A stretch of DNA of 64,000 nt, taken from assembly GCA_046328715.1 (NCBI GenBank), contig JAXLWB010000016.1:62001-126000 (forward strand), in the 5' to 3' direction. The notes under the pieces are model-generated. The model did no database searches and was not told where the DNA came from. It saw only the letters and a list, made by a program, of their open reading frames with translations. Source of the DNA: JAXLWB01 sp046328715. Lineage in GTDB: Bacteria; Chloroflexota; Anaerolineae; Caldilineales; Caldilineaceae. Positions 37,345-46,043 of this stretch are shown here, piece after piece; position 1 is the stretch's first letter; each line of letters begins with the position of its first letter. Position numbers and translations under genes: made by a program.

Positions 37345-38148
37345 GGACACGCCAAGCCATGCCCGTCGACTGGGCACAAACCACCAGCAACCTGGCAACC
37401 GCCTACTATTCTCGCATCCGCGGCGAGCGCCTGGAACGCCATCGCCGCCTACGAGCAAGCCTTGCAAGTGATGACCCGCCAAGCCATGCCCGTCGAGTGG
37501 GCCACCACCACCATGAACCTGGCAACCGCCTACTCGGATCGCATCCGCGGCGAGCGCGCGAGAATCTGGAACGCGCCATCGCCGCCTACGAGCAAGCCTT
37601 GCAGGTGAGGACACGCCAAGCCATGCCCGTCGACTGGGCACAAACCACCAGCAACCTGGCAACCGCCTACTCGGATCGCATCCGCGGCGAGCGCGCCGAG
37701 AATCTGGAACGCGCCATCGCCGCCTACGAGCAAGCCTTGCAAGTGATGACCCGCCAAGCCATGCCCGTCGAGTGGGCACAAACCACCATGAACCTGGCAA
37801 ACGCCTACTATTCTCGCATCCGCGGCGAGCGCGCCGAGAATCTGGAACGCGCCATCGCCGCCTACGAGCAAGCCTTGCAGGTGAGGACACGCCAAGCCAT
37901 GCCCGTCGAGTGGGCCACCACCACCATGAACCTGGCAAACGCCTACTCGGATCGCATCCGCGGCGAGCACGCCGAGAATCTGGCGCGCCATCGCCGCCTA
38001 CGAGCAAGCCTTGCAGGTGAGGACACGCCAAGCCATGCCCGTCGACTGGGCACAAACCACCATGAACCTGGCAACCGCCTACAAAATCGCATCCGCGGCG
38101 AGCGCGCCGAGAATCTGGAACGCGCCATCGCCGCCTACGAGCAAGCAC
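36886..38148 (+). repeat. 138-bp tandem repeat array encoding 46-residue TPR units
   Basis: About nine nearly identical units plus a diverged last one. The consensus runs ENLERAIAAYEQALQ, VxTRQAMPVxWA, xTTxNLAxAY, xxRIRGERA. Units alternate VMTRQ/VRTRQ almost throughout, suggesting growth by 276-bp two-unit steps. Frame-changing deletions occur near 36885, 37305, 37437, 37560, 37985 and 38082, mostly in GCGCC or AAAAA microrepeats. Confidence 0.85.
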
Positions 38149-39962
38149 TGGAAGTGCAAACAATTGATGGCGCGCCAGTTGACCATCGTAAGACGCAGCG
38201 CAATCTGGCTGATCTGTACTTTTCTAACCAACGCTGGACAGAGAGTGTCGTTGCCTTGCGTGCTGCTCTGGCGGCCAACCAAAGGCTTTATCAACTGGCC
38301 GCCACGCCCGAAGCCCGCCAGGCGGAACTGGTTGAAATCCAGCAGTTGCCCGGGCGGTTGGCCTATGCCCTGGCAAAACAGACACTTACCGGGGATCTAA
38401 GCGAGGCGGTTTTGGCGCTGGAAGAGAACCGTGCCCGCTGGCTGAGCGAAAGCCTTGCCTTACGCACAGACCAACCACTTGGTGTGTCGGCGGCCCTCTG
38501 GCAAAACTTTGTTGAACTCAGTCAACAGCTTCAACAGTTACAGTCCGAAAGTCGTTTGCCCGAAGATACCCCGGCCAAACGTAGCTATCTGCAATTGAGC
38601 GAACTCTTGCGCCAGGCATATACGGAATTGCAGCAAACCGTCGGGCAGATTCGTGCCCTGGCTCCTGATTTTATGCCGCAGCCGAGCATGGCCGAGATTC
38701 AAACCGTTGCCCAACAAACGATCCTGGTCTATCTGCTCACCACCTCGGCGGGCGGGCGGGCTTTGATTGTCGATGGGGCGACGATCACGCCGGTTTGGTT
38801 GGAGGTGACGGACGAGCAGGTGCGAGAATGGTTGATCGGGGCAAACCCAGCACAATCGTTTGGTGGTTGGTTTGGGGCCTGTCAGGCTTGGTTGAATCTG
38901 CGCAGCGCGGCTGCCCAGCAAGCTTGGTTTGCCATGATCGACACCATCACGCAAGAGCTTGGGCAGCGTATCATGGGGCCATTGGCAGAGGCGCTGGCAG
39001 GGTTGGCTGTGGATGGGAGCAAGCGGGTTACGTTGATCCCGACGGGGTTATTAGCGTTGTTGCCGTTACATGCGGCGTGGGAACCCCTCCCTAACCCTCA
39101 ACCCCTCCCTAACCCTCAACCCCTCCCTAACCCTCCCCTGCTAAGGGAGGGGACAGTCACGGGAGGGAGACAGTACTTTCTGGATCGGTTTGCGGTGGGG
39201 TATGCGCCGTCAGCGCGGGCGTTGGCTCATGCGCAGGCGCGCTTGGCGACGGCGGGAACGGGTCAACTGTTGGCGATTGATGAGCCGCAGCCAGTGCGTG
39301 GCAATCGTCTGCCCAACTCGGCGGCGGAGGTGGCAGCGATTGCCGATCATTTTGCCAAGCGTCGCGTGTTGCAAGGCAGCGCTGCCAGGCGTGAGGCGGT
39401 GCTGGCGGCACTCGCCCAGGCCGAGGTAGCGCACTTCTCCTGTCATGGTGGCAACAACTGGCGCAATCCACTGGAAAGTGCGCTCTTGATGGCGCGCGAT
39501 GAACCGCTCACCGTGCGCGACCTGCTCGAACAGAAGTTGGCGGGTGCGCGGCTGGCCACGCTCTCGGCCTGCGAAACTGGCATCACTGGTACAACCTTGC
39601 CCGACGAAGTAGTGATGTTGCCCAGTGCTCTTTTGCAGGCGGGCTTTGCTGGCGTAGTGGCTTCGCTCTGGTCAGTGGCCGATGTCAGCACAGCGATGTT
39701 GATGACGCGCTTTTATGACCTCTGGCGCAAGGATGACTTGCAACCGGCCGAGGCGTTGCGGCAGGCACAGATGTGGGTACGCGATACGACCAATCGCGAA
39801 AAGGCACAATACTTCCGGCGTGAGTTGCCGCGCACTTCGGGCATGAAAATGGCTGCCGAGGTGGCCCACGATTTCTTTGAGCAAGTGCGTGATCGCCGCC
39901 CCAATGAGCGTGACTTTGCCCATCCTTTCTGGTGGTCGGCCTTTACCTTGACGGGGGTGTAA
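37335..39962 (+). CDS. TPR-CHAT protease, C-terminal part of the CpXC-TPR-CHAT protein
   Basis: An 875-aa reading frame. Residues 1-270 cover the later TPR units, partly out of frame. A helical region (280-430) precedes the caspase-like CHAT domain (about 445-870). The catalytic pair is visible: His704 in HFSCHGG and Cys746 in LSACETG, followed by LPSALLQAGFAGVVASLWSV. TPR-CHAT proteins are caspase-clan proteases; the best-known one works with a type III-E CRISPR effector, but no CRISPR gene is here. Residues encoded at 39086-39170 (PLPNPQPLPNP) come from a dispersed repeat lodged in the domain. The next CHAT gene starts one base after this stop. Confidence 0.8.
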   Translation: MQVRTRQAMPVDWAQTTSNLATAYYSRIRGERLERHRRLRASLASDDPPSHARRVGHHHHEPGNRLLGSHPRRARENLERAIAAYEQALQVRTRQAMPVDWAQTTSNLATAYSDRIRGERAENLERAIAAYEQALQVMTRQAMPVEWAQTTMNLANAYYSRIRGERAENLERAIAAYEQALQVRTRQAMPVEWATTTMNLANAYSDRIRGEHAENLARHRRLRASLAGEDTPSHARRLGTNHHEPGNRLQNRIRGERAENLERAIAAYEQALEVQTIDGAPVDHRKTQRNLADLYFSNQRWTESVVALRAALAANQRLYQLAATPEARQAELVEIQQLPGRLAYALAKQTLTGDLSEAVLALEENRARWLSESLALRTDQPLGVSAALWQNFVELSQQLQQLQSESRLPEDTPAKRSYLQLSELLRQAYTELQQTVGQIRALAPDFMPQPSMAEIQTVAQQTILVYLLTTSAGGRALIVDGATITPVWLEVTDEQVREWLIGANPAQSFGGWFGACQAWLNLRSAAAQQAWFAMIDTITQELGQRIMGPLAEALAGLAVDGSKRVTLIPTGLLALLPLHAAWEPLPNPQPLPNPQPLPNPPLLREGTVTGGRQYFLDRFAVGYAPSARALAHAQARLATAGTGQLLAIDEPQPVRGNRLPNSAAEVAAIADHFAKRRVLQGSAARREAVLAALAQAEVAHFSCHGGNNWRNPLESALLMARDEPLTVRDLLEQKLAGARLATLSACETGITGTTLPDEVVMLPSALLQAGFAGVVASLWSVADVSTAMLMTRFYDLWRKDDLQPAEALRQAQMWVRDTTNREKAQYFRRELPRTSGMKMAAEVAHDFFEQVRDRRPNERDFAHPFWWSAFTLTGV
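39086..39170 (+). repeat. Dispersed CCTCCCTAACCCT repeat inside the CHAT coding region
   Basis: Three copies of CCCCTCCCTAACCCTCAA-like units, then CCCCTGCTAAGGGAGGGG, which can form a hairpin. All are in frame and encode a Pro-Leu-Asn-rich loop ending PPLLREGT. The neighbouring CHAT protein has no such insert. Confidence 0.7.
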
Positions 39963-39963
39963 A

Positions 39964-41874
39964 ATGATCGATTCCGACAAAATTCTGAACCTGCAAGCTG
40001 CGATCAACGGACTGTGGTCAGCGCTGCCGACCTTGATTGGCGAAGATTGGCCGAGCTTTGCACGCGAGCTCCAGTCACTTTTTGAACAATTAGCGAACAC
40101 AAGCGACCCTGCCCAAAGCAAACGCATTTACGATGCGATTCGTCTGCTCTTTTTCGATTACGAACAGGCGAATGCGCAGTTGGTGGAACTGCTGCAACAA
40201 GAGCAAACCCTAGAGTCGTTGTCTACCAGAGGGGGCATCCAGCCGTCATCCACCGTGCAGGAGTCAGCGGCATCAACGGTCGATACCAACGGTGGATCGT
40301 TCGTCGCTGGCGATGTCAACACAAATGGTGGCAACTATGTCGGGCGTGACCAACATAATCATTACTATAGCACCACCAACCCCACTGTCACCCGCTACAG
40401 CGATATCCTCGCCCCCAGCCGTGTGCCCGTCGAGGAACGCTTTCCATTGATTGTCGGGCTAACCTGCCAGCCCAACCCCGACAGTAGCGAGGCAATCGCT
40501 ATGCAACTCAAGTCCGGTCAGGTGGTCCAGGTGATGCTCACGCCTTTGCACCACTTGGAGGTACTCGGTGCGCGCATGAAGCCTATCACTGTGTTGGCCG
40601 AGCAAGATAGTGAGCCGGCTGTCTTTTATCTGCGCGCCCAACAGGCAGGCGATCATCACTTGCGCATTGACTTTTGGAGCGATGGTCAACCGGTTGCCAG
40701 CAGCGACCTCGCGATTCGAGCCGGGACCAAGAGTGAGCTGGTCACGCTGAGTCAAGTCACGGCCCAACCTGTCTCGCTGGCCGAGTGCCGGGTGCCCTAT
40801 CCCGATTTGGTGATGCGTATCAGCACGCTCGACCAGCAACTCCATTTTGACCTGCACTACGGCGACATGCAATTCAAACATTTTGCGGGTGAACGGCTGC
40901 GCAGTGACCCCGAACAGTTTCGCCACCAGTTGCTCCAAGAGATTGAAGGCTTGCTAGCCGCAGCAGACAACAGTGAAGTCGATGTAAACGAGGAGTTGGA
41001 CAAGATCGGCCAACGGCTCTATCGTGAGTTGTGGCCGCTTGAATTGCGCCGCGAATATCGCCGCTTCCGCCAACAGGTACGCACCTTCGTCATCTTCTCC
41101 GACGAACCCTGGATTCCCTGGGAATTGATCAAACCCTACGACGATGAGGATCTGGCAAATGTCGTCGATGATGACTTTCTCTGTCTGCACTTTGACTTCG
41201 CCCGTTGGGTCACGCCAGCGGCCCAACCTGCCCAACTCTTTCCCATCCAGAGCCTTGCGGTTGTCAGCCCGTGCGGCACCAATCTGACGGCCAGCAGTGA
41301 CGAAGTCGAACTACTGCGCACCTGGGCAAAGGCAAAAGCTTGGCAGGATTGTACGCCCGCACCGGCTACCAAAAAGAACGTAGAAAAACTATTGCGTGGC
41401 GATCAAGCAGTCAATCTCTGGCATTTTGCCTGTCATGGCACATTCGATGCAGGCAGCCCCGGTCGTTCGCTGCTCTACCTAGAGGAGGAGAGCCAACTGT
41501 CACCGGATGACCTGGTCGGCAAAGCGGCGACACGTCTACGCAAAGATCGCCCCTTTGTCTTTCTCAACGCCTGCGAGGTGGGTTCAAGTGGTCTGTCGCT
41601 GACTGGTTTGGCTGGTTGGGCCAAGACGCTGGTACAGGATTGCGGAGTTGGTGCCTTCTTAGCGCCGATGTGGATGGTAGAGGATGAATATGCCCAGCAG
41701 TTCGCCCAGCACTTTTACCAGGCCATGCAAATGCCACAAACTACCCTGGCCCAAGCGGTCCGTCACGCCCGCCGTACACTGCGCCAACAAGCGGAGCGTA
41801 GTCCAATCTGGCTGGCTTACACGCTTTATGGCCATCCTAATGCATTACTGGGTCTGGAACAAGAGACAAAGTAA
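39964..41874 (+). CDS. CHAT-domain protein, second gene of the pair
   Basis: A 636-aa protein. A helical N-terminal domain (1-95) is followed by a glycine-rich linker with FVAGDVNTNGGNYVGRDQ (about 113-130), a motif type seen in modular bacterial signalling/defence proteins. Next come a beta-rich middle (140-290) and the CHAT domain (about 300-630). The catalytic His491 lies in HFACHGTF and Cys537 in LNACEVG, then LTGLAGWAKTLVQDCGVGAFLAPMW. It starts one base after the upstream CHAT gene, so the pair is cotranscribed and coupled. One may activate or act with the other; the target is unknown. Confidence 0.85.
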   Translation: MIDSDKILNLQAAINGLWSALPTLIGEDWPSFARELQSLFEQLANTSDPAQSKRIYDAIRLLFFDYEQANAQLVELLQQEQTLESLSTRGGIQPSSTVQESAASTVDTNGGSFVAGDVNTNGGNYVGRDQHNHYYSTTNPTVTRYSDILAPSRVPVEERFPLIVGLTCQPNPDSSEAIAMQLKSGQVVQVMLTPLHHLEVLGARMKPITVLAEQDSEPAVFYLRAQQAGDHHLRIDFWSDGQPVASSDLAIRAGTKSELVTLSQVTAQPVSLAECRVPYPDLVMRISTLDQQLHFDLHYGDMQFKHFAGERLRSDPEQFRHQLLQEIEGLLAAADNSEVDVNEELDKIGQRLYRELWPLELRREYRRFRQQVRTFVIFSDEPWIPWELIKPYDDEDLANVVDDDFLCLHFDFARWVTPAAQPAQLFPIQSLAVVSPCGTNLTASSDEVELLRTWAKAKAWQDCTPAPATKKNVEKLLRGDQAVNLWHFACHGTFDAGSPGRSLLYLEEESQLSPDDLVGKAATRLRKDRPFVFLNACEVGSSGLSLTGLAGWAKTLVQDCGVGAFLAPMWMVEDEYAQQFAQHFYQAMQMPQTTLAQAVRHARRTLRQQAERSPIWLAYTLYGHPNALLGLEQETK

Positions 41875-41902
41875 GGGCAATTACTTTTGAACGTGTCGGA
41901 TT

Positions 41903-42037
41903 CGGGGCTATTGAAAAATCCTCCAAGAAACCTGTGAGATGGACTGTCATTCCCGTTTGGAATCTCCAAAGTGTCTGACACCGAACGACGAAGATTCCAT
42001 ACGGGGACTGTCCTTGACAGACATGACAGGTCGATCT
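41903..42037. repeat. Degenerate palindromic repeat (AAGAAACC/GTCATTC relatives)
   Basis: The 208-base gap holds CCAAGAAACCTGTGAGATG and GGACTGTCATTCCCGTTTGG, related to left arms of the families at 45.8, 46.9 and 55.3 kb. CCGTTTGGAATC finds a partial partner in GATTCCATACGG. No complete element remains. Confidence 0.5.
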
Positions 42038-42082
42038 GGCAGGGACAGGCGGCACTATTATTTGATGCTTTGCTATGCTTGT

Positions 42083-43009
42083 TTATCCAAACCTTGCATA
42101 CTCCACCAACTCATCCAGCCGACACGTCGCCAAGCCCACCACATGATCCGCCCCGCCGTAATAAAAATAAACCTGCTCCCCAACCACGACATTAGCATTG
42201 TTGAAGACGACATTGGGCACGTCGCCTTTGATCTCCCACAGTTCCTGCGGCCAGAAGATTGGCTCTTTGGGGCGATGAATGATGCGGGTTGGGTCGTCGA
42301 GATCGAGTAGGATGGCACCGATGCGATAGATGTGATCTTCGCCATAGGCGTGGTTGAGGGCGATCCAACCGTACGGCGTCTCGATCGGCACGCCGTTGCT
42401 GCCGACACTTTTGCGATCCCACCAGTTTTCCGGGCGTGGGCCGTAGATCTGCGCCATCTCGGCTTCGGGCCAGGTGTGGAGATCGGCGGAACGGGCGAGC
42501 CAGACATGCGGCCAGCGGCGATGGAGCGCCACATAGTTGCCGCCAATCTTGCGTGGAAAGAGCACGTGATCTTTGTTGTCTTCGCCGCGCACAATCGGTG
42601 CAATCGGCTCCCAGGTGATCAAGTTGCTGCTGCGAGCGATCATGGGCAGGATGCCGCCGCCCGCAGGGGTGGGCGTGCCCGAACCACTGTAGGTGCGCCC
42701 ATAGGCGGTGTAGGTCATGTAAAAGCTGCCCTCAATCTCGACCACGCGCGGGTCTTCGACACCGCGTGAATCAAACTCGTCGTGTGGTTCGAGCACCGGT
42801 TTGCGCAGGCGATTCCAATGCACGCCGTCACTGCACACGGCATACCCAATGCGGCTGATCCAATCTATTCCTTGCGCACGATAGTGCATGTGGAAGAGTC
42901 CGTTGTGATGGATCACCGATGGGTTGAAGACATTGTAACACTCCCAATCCGAACTGAGATCGGGCAGGAGAACGGGGTTGGCAGGGTGGCGTTGGAGTTG
43001 AAAAGGCAT
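42083..43009 (-). CDS. GH130-family glycoside phosphorylase/hydrolase
   Basis: A 308-aa five-bladed beta-propeller. Family features are NPVLLPD, NVFNPSVIHHNG with the usual aspartate/asparagine environment, YRAQG, SRGVEDPRVVEIEGSFYMTYTAYG, DHVLFPRKIGGNY and NNANVVVGEQVYFYYGGAD. GH130 enzymes phosphorolyse or hydrolyse beta-mannosides. The upstream cotranscribed gene is a DUF4432 protein with a sugar-epimerase fold. The start at MPFQLQRHPANPVL (43009) avoids codons derived from the upstream repeat. Confidence 0.88.
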   Translation of the reverse strand: MPFQLQRHPANPVLLPDLSSDWECYNVFNPSVIHHNGLFHMHYRAQGIDWISRIGYAVCSDGVHWNRLRKPVLEPHDEFDSRGVEDPRVVEIEGSFYMTYTAYGRTYSGSGTPTPAGGGILPMIARSSNLITWEPIAPIVRGEDNKDHVLFPRKIGGNYVALHRRWPHVWLARSADLHTWPEAEMAQIYGPRPENWWDRKSVGSNGVPIETPYGWIALNHAYGEDHIYRIGAILLDLDDPTRIIHRPKEPIFWPQELWEIKGDVPNVVFNNANVVVGEQVYFYYGGADHVVGLATCRLDELVEYARFG

Positions 43010-43018
43010 AGAAGTGAA

Positions 43019-43077
43019 GGGATGACAGGATGACAAGGTGACCGGGTGAATGCAAGCTTCATCTGGTCACCTTGTCG
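43019..43077. repeat. Octamer-array hairpin (unit GGTGACAN)
   Basis: The left array is GATGACAG GATGACAA GGTGACCG GGTGAATG. GACAAGGTGACC (43032-43043) pairs with GGTCACCTTGTC (43065-43076). It lies between the DUF4432 and GH130 genes. Confidence 0.75.
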
Positions 43078-43086
43078 ATAGTATAT

Positions 43087-44175
43087 TTAGGCCACGATCC
43101 CCTGGATCGTAGTTTCCATCTTCGCCGCGTCGGCCTGCGCCAGATAGCCGGCCCACAGGTCGCAACGCCAGGTTTCGCCGCCGGGGAGAATCTTGATATT
43201 GCCTTTGCGCTTTTCGGCGCTGTAGCCTTCCGGTTCGGCGGTGGCGGGGAGGACGATGCCCAGACATTGTTGGTCGGCGGTCAAGCTGATCCAGCGCACT
43301 GCTTTGTCGAGTTGCTCGGGGCGGTGGGAGACGTAGTCGGCGCTGCCATCGGGATGAACTTGCATTGAGTGCGACCAACCGGCGTTGTCGGCGAGGTAAT
43401 CGATGTAGAAGACCTGTTCGGGATCAAAGGCCATCCCTGGCTTGAGCACGTTGGCCTGCGTCGGATCATGGACCAGGGCATTGAGAAAGTCCATATACTC
43501 TTTGGTTGGATTGACGTGCGAGGGAATCGCAGTGCGCACACGCATCGTCTCGACCGAAGGGCGTGCCGTCTGCACAAAACGGCCATTGTCCACCGGACGG
43601 AAGTTGATGTGCGCCATGTACATGATCTCCATCGGCGTCTTCTTCAGATTGGTCACCTGGATGCCGATGTAGACGACTGACGAATTAGCGTAGAGCTTGA
43701 CCAACGGCTCTGCCACGTAGTTGTGGGCAAAGGCAACCGTGTGTTGGTAACGTCCGCTCAGTCCAATATACTTGCCATGCTCGTCCTCGCCAAGCACCAC
43801 CCAGGCGTAGGGATACCAGGCGTTGGGCAGTTCACCGTGCAGGGGGTGATGGTCGCCTTCAGCAGGGACGCCCATCGCCGTCATGCCGCAGTGCAGGTGC
43901 CAGCCGCCATAGGTTTCCAGATAGGAACGGTTGGCATAGGGTTGGGTGAACATCGACTTCATGGTCAAGTTGCGTCCGCCAAAGGTCGCAGACCAGATCT
44001 GCTGACCCTGAAAGGGCAGCAGGACCAGTTCGCCCACTTCGTTTTTCAAACGCAGCGCAGCAACGCCGGTGTCAAAGACAAAGGTCGATGCAGAGAACGA
44101 GCCGTGTTCGAGCAACGTGCGCTCCTTGGCCTCGAACATAGCTTGAGTCAGATGAAGGGTAGTATGGGTACTCAT
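43087..44175 (-). CDS. DUF4432 family protein (aldose-epimerase-like fold)
   Basis: A 362-aa protein matching the DUF4432 pattern: VGELVLLPFQGQQIWSATFGGRNLTMKS, GGWHLHCGMTAMGVP, HGELPN and a late KILPGGETWRCDLWAGYL. The histidines in the GGWHLHCG and HGELPN segments match the positions used by galactose mutarotases. It probably binds or epimerises a sugar and is cotranscribed with GH130. The start was placed at MSTHTTLHL (44175), dropping 30 codons of weakly conserved upstream sequence. Confidence 0.8.
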   Translation of the reverse strand: MSTHTTLHLTQAMFEAKERTLLEHGSFSASTFVFDTGVAALRLKNEVGELVLLPFQGQQIWSATFGGRNLTMKSMFTQPYANRSYLETYGGWHLHCGMTAMGVPAEGDHHPLHGELPNAWYPYAWVVLGEDEHGKYIGLSGRYQHTVAFAHNYVAEPLVKLYANSSVVYIGIQVTNLKKTPMEIMYMAHINFRPVDNGRFVQTARPSVETMRVRTAIPSHVNPTKEYMDFLNALVHDPTQANVLKPGMAFDPEQVFYIDYLADNAGWSHSMQVHPDGSADYVSHRPEQLDKAVRWISLTADQQCLGIVLPATAEPEGYSAEKRKGNIKILPGGETWRCDLWAGYLAQADAAKMETTIQGIVA

Positions 44176-44307
44176 AAAAGCTTCTTTCAAATGAGAGTTT
44201 GAGAATATTGGGAAACGGTTTTGTAGCCCATTGTAGCGCGTCATCCTCATTCCAGCAATGAGCAAATGTGTGATGGGTGCATTTCACGTTGCAGGCAGAC
44301 TGCCGAT

Positions 44308-44369
44308 TCAGAACCCCGCACGTGAGCAAGGGTAGGACACGCCCCTTCCTCACGTGCGGAGTTCTGAAA
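44308..44369. repeat. CCGCACGTGAG palindrome
   Basis: TTCAGAACCCCGCACGTGAG (44308-44327) pairs with 44350-44369 over 20 bp with one mismatch. TGGGTGCAT and CACCCA flank it further out. It lies in the 444-base gap before ppk2. Relatives: a left arm at 52594 and the interrupted copy at 53929. Confidence 0.8.
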
Positions 44370-44438
44370 GATACACCCAGGTGTGATACCGATGTATTGT
44401 AGCCCAATTGTGTATTTCCTTACACTCTAATTGAAACA

Positions 44439-44467
44439 TTGGTTCATTTGCTAGTTTGCGCTACAAT
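44439..44467 (+). promoter_or_regulatory. Possible promoter of the PPK2 gene
   Basis: TTGGTT (44439-44444), 17-base spacer, TACAAT (44462-44467). It lies about 150 bases before the start. The -10 matches five of six positions. Confidence 0.35.
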
Positions 44468-44619
44468 GGACTCACAAAATTAGACGCCATTTCCAAACAA
44501 GTTCCACGAATTTTAGCGGCTGGTGGTTTTGACAGATGACAAAGGGCGAGTTACCTGTGCCACCTGCCACATCGCATTCACATTCTCGTTTAGAGCCCAA
44601 ATGAGGTATGGAGGTTTTT

Positions 44620-45795
44620 ATGACAACTTCAGTCCCAGATCCGGAAATCGCTCCGACCATCCCTGAGGCCAAGCCAACCGCCAGTACCAATGGCAGCAAA
44701 GCTTCTCCCCGCCGCACTAAGGCAGGCGACATCCTGCCCGCAAGCACTCCGACTGGTTTGGAACGCGCCGCCGTTGCCCAGCGAGTTGATGCTGCCCAGG
44801 AATCGAAGGTAACAGCCATCACCGACATCATTCAGTCCGCCCAGGCTGAACAGCAGGGTGAGTTGGTGCGCCAAATTGATGCCATTCTCGACGGGGCTTC
44901 GCAAGATGACCTTTTGGCACTCAAAGAGATCCTGCTGCGCCGTGCCCCAGAGAAAATGCCCGTGAACCCTGACGATGAGTTGTCGGACGATTGGCGCAAG
45001 GGCGGCTATCCCTACAAAAATCTGATGTCGCGCAAAAACTATGAGAAGCAGAAATATCGCCTCCAGGTTGAGCTGCTCAAATTGCAAGCCTGGGTCAAGG
45101 AGAGCGGGCAACGGGTCGTGATCCTCTTCGAAGGACGGGATGCAGCAGGCAAGGGTGGTACGATCAAACGGTTTATGGAACACCTAAACCCACGCGGTGC
45201 GCGCATCGTTGCACTCGAAAAGCCCACCGAGTTGGAACGCGGCCAATGGTATTTCCAACGCTATGTCCAGCATCTTCCTTCACGCGGTGAAATTGTCCTC
45301 TTTGACCGCTCGTGGTACAACCGGGCCGGCGTCGAACGGGTGATGGGTTTCTGTAGCGACCAAGAGTATGAAGAGTTTATGCGCCAGGCACCTGAGTTTG
45401 AGCGCAATCTCACCCGCAGCGGGATTCACCTGATCAAGTTCTGGTTCTCGGTTAGCCGCGCAGAGCAACGCCGCCGCTTTAAGGAGCGCCAGGCCCATCC
45501 CTTGAAACAGTGGAAATTATCGCCCGTTGATTTGGCGTCACTCGACAAGTGGGAAGAATACACCAAAGCCAAGGAGTCGATGTTCTTCCACACCGACACC
45601 GCCGATGCGCCGTGGACCGTGGTCAAATCCGACTGCAAAAAGCGCGCCCGCCTCAATGCCATGCGCTATGTACTGCATAAATTACCCTACAAAAATAAAG
45701 ACACCGACCGTATCGGGCCGCTCGATCCGCTGATCGTCGGTCGCGCCCACATCGTCTACGAACGTGGCGAAAAACAGTACTCGCCGATTATTTAG
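44620..45795 (+). CDS. ppk2: Polyphosphate kinase 2 family protein
   Basis: A 391-aa protein with a polar, low-complexity N-terminal extension (1-100) and a PPK2 domain (about 125-385). Walker A is FEGRDAAGKGGTIKRF, Walker B LFDRSWYNRAGVERVMGFC, with lid arginines in RRRFKERQAHPLKQWKLSPVD. It moves phosphate between polyphosphate and nucleoside mono- or diphosphates. ATG at 44620 has GGAGG six bases upstream. Confidence 0.92.
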   Translation: MTTSVPDPEIAPTIPEAKPTASTNGSKASPRRTKAGDILPASTPTGLERAAVAQRVDAAQESKVTAITDIIQSAQAEQQGELVRQIDAILDGASQDDLLALKEILLRRAPEKMPVNPDDELSDDWRKGGYPYKNLMSRKNYEKQKYRLQVELLKLQAWVKESGQRVVILFEGRDAAGKGGTIKRFMEHLNPRGARIVALEKPTELERGQWYFQRYVQHLPSRGEIVLFDRSWYNRAGVERVMGFCSDQEYEEFMRQAPEFERNLTRSGIHLIKFWFSVSRAEQRRRFKERQAHPLKQWKLSPVDLASLDKWEEYTKAKESMFFHTDTADAPWTVVKSDCKKRARLNAMRYVLHKLPYKNKDTDRIGPLDPLIVGRAHIVYERGEKQYSPII

Positions 45796-45845
45796 GAGCA
45801 GAGACAAGTTACGAGTTTCGGGCTCTACTGAGCCTAAAAGTTCGT

Positions 45846-46000
45846 CAAGAAACCGACCACGATAACTTGTCATTCTGAGCGAGGGCTGTTTCGAGCGAAG
45901 AATCCTGCGCTGTCTGATCAACCAAGATTCTTCGTCGCAAACAGCCGCTCCTCAGAATGACAAGTCCATCATACAGGGTCTCGCCACGGTTGGTTTCTTG
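45846..46000. repeat. Nested palindromes: AAGAAACC element around a GTCATTCTGAG element
   Basis: CAAGAAACC (45846-45854) pairs with GGTTTCTTG (45992-46000). Inside, 45866-45904 (CTTGTCATTCTGAGCGAG and on) pairs with 45926-45963. The same inner element recurs at 46926 and, inverted, at 55382. Confidence 0.8.
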
Positions 46001-46043
46001 AGTAAATACCTTTGCCACCTGCAACTTGCTACCCTACTACCCT

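Noticed and set aside
36886..38148. CRISPR array
   Set aside because: The repeat is a 138-bp coding unit without spacers.
36749..38163. Long minus-strand ORFs across the TPR repeat array
   Set aside because: They arise because the 138-bp repeat is open in several frames; composition is skewed (Arg/Trp/Gly-rich) and they track the repeat exactly.
36286..41874. Type III-E CRISPR (Craspase-like) locus
   Set aside because: A TPR-CHAT protein is present but there is no CRISPR array, gRAMP effector or Cas gene in the window.
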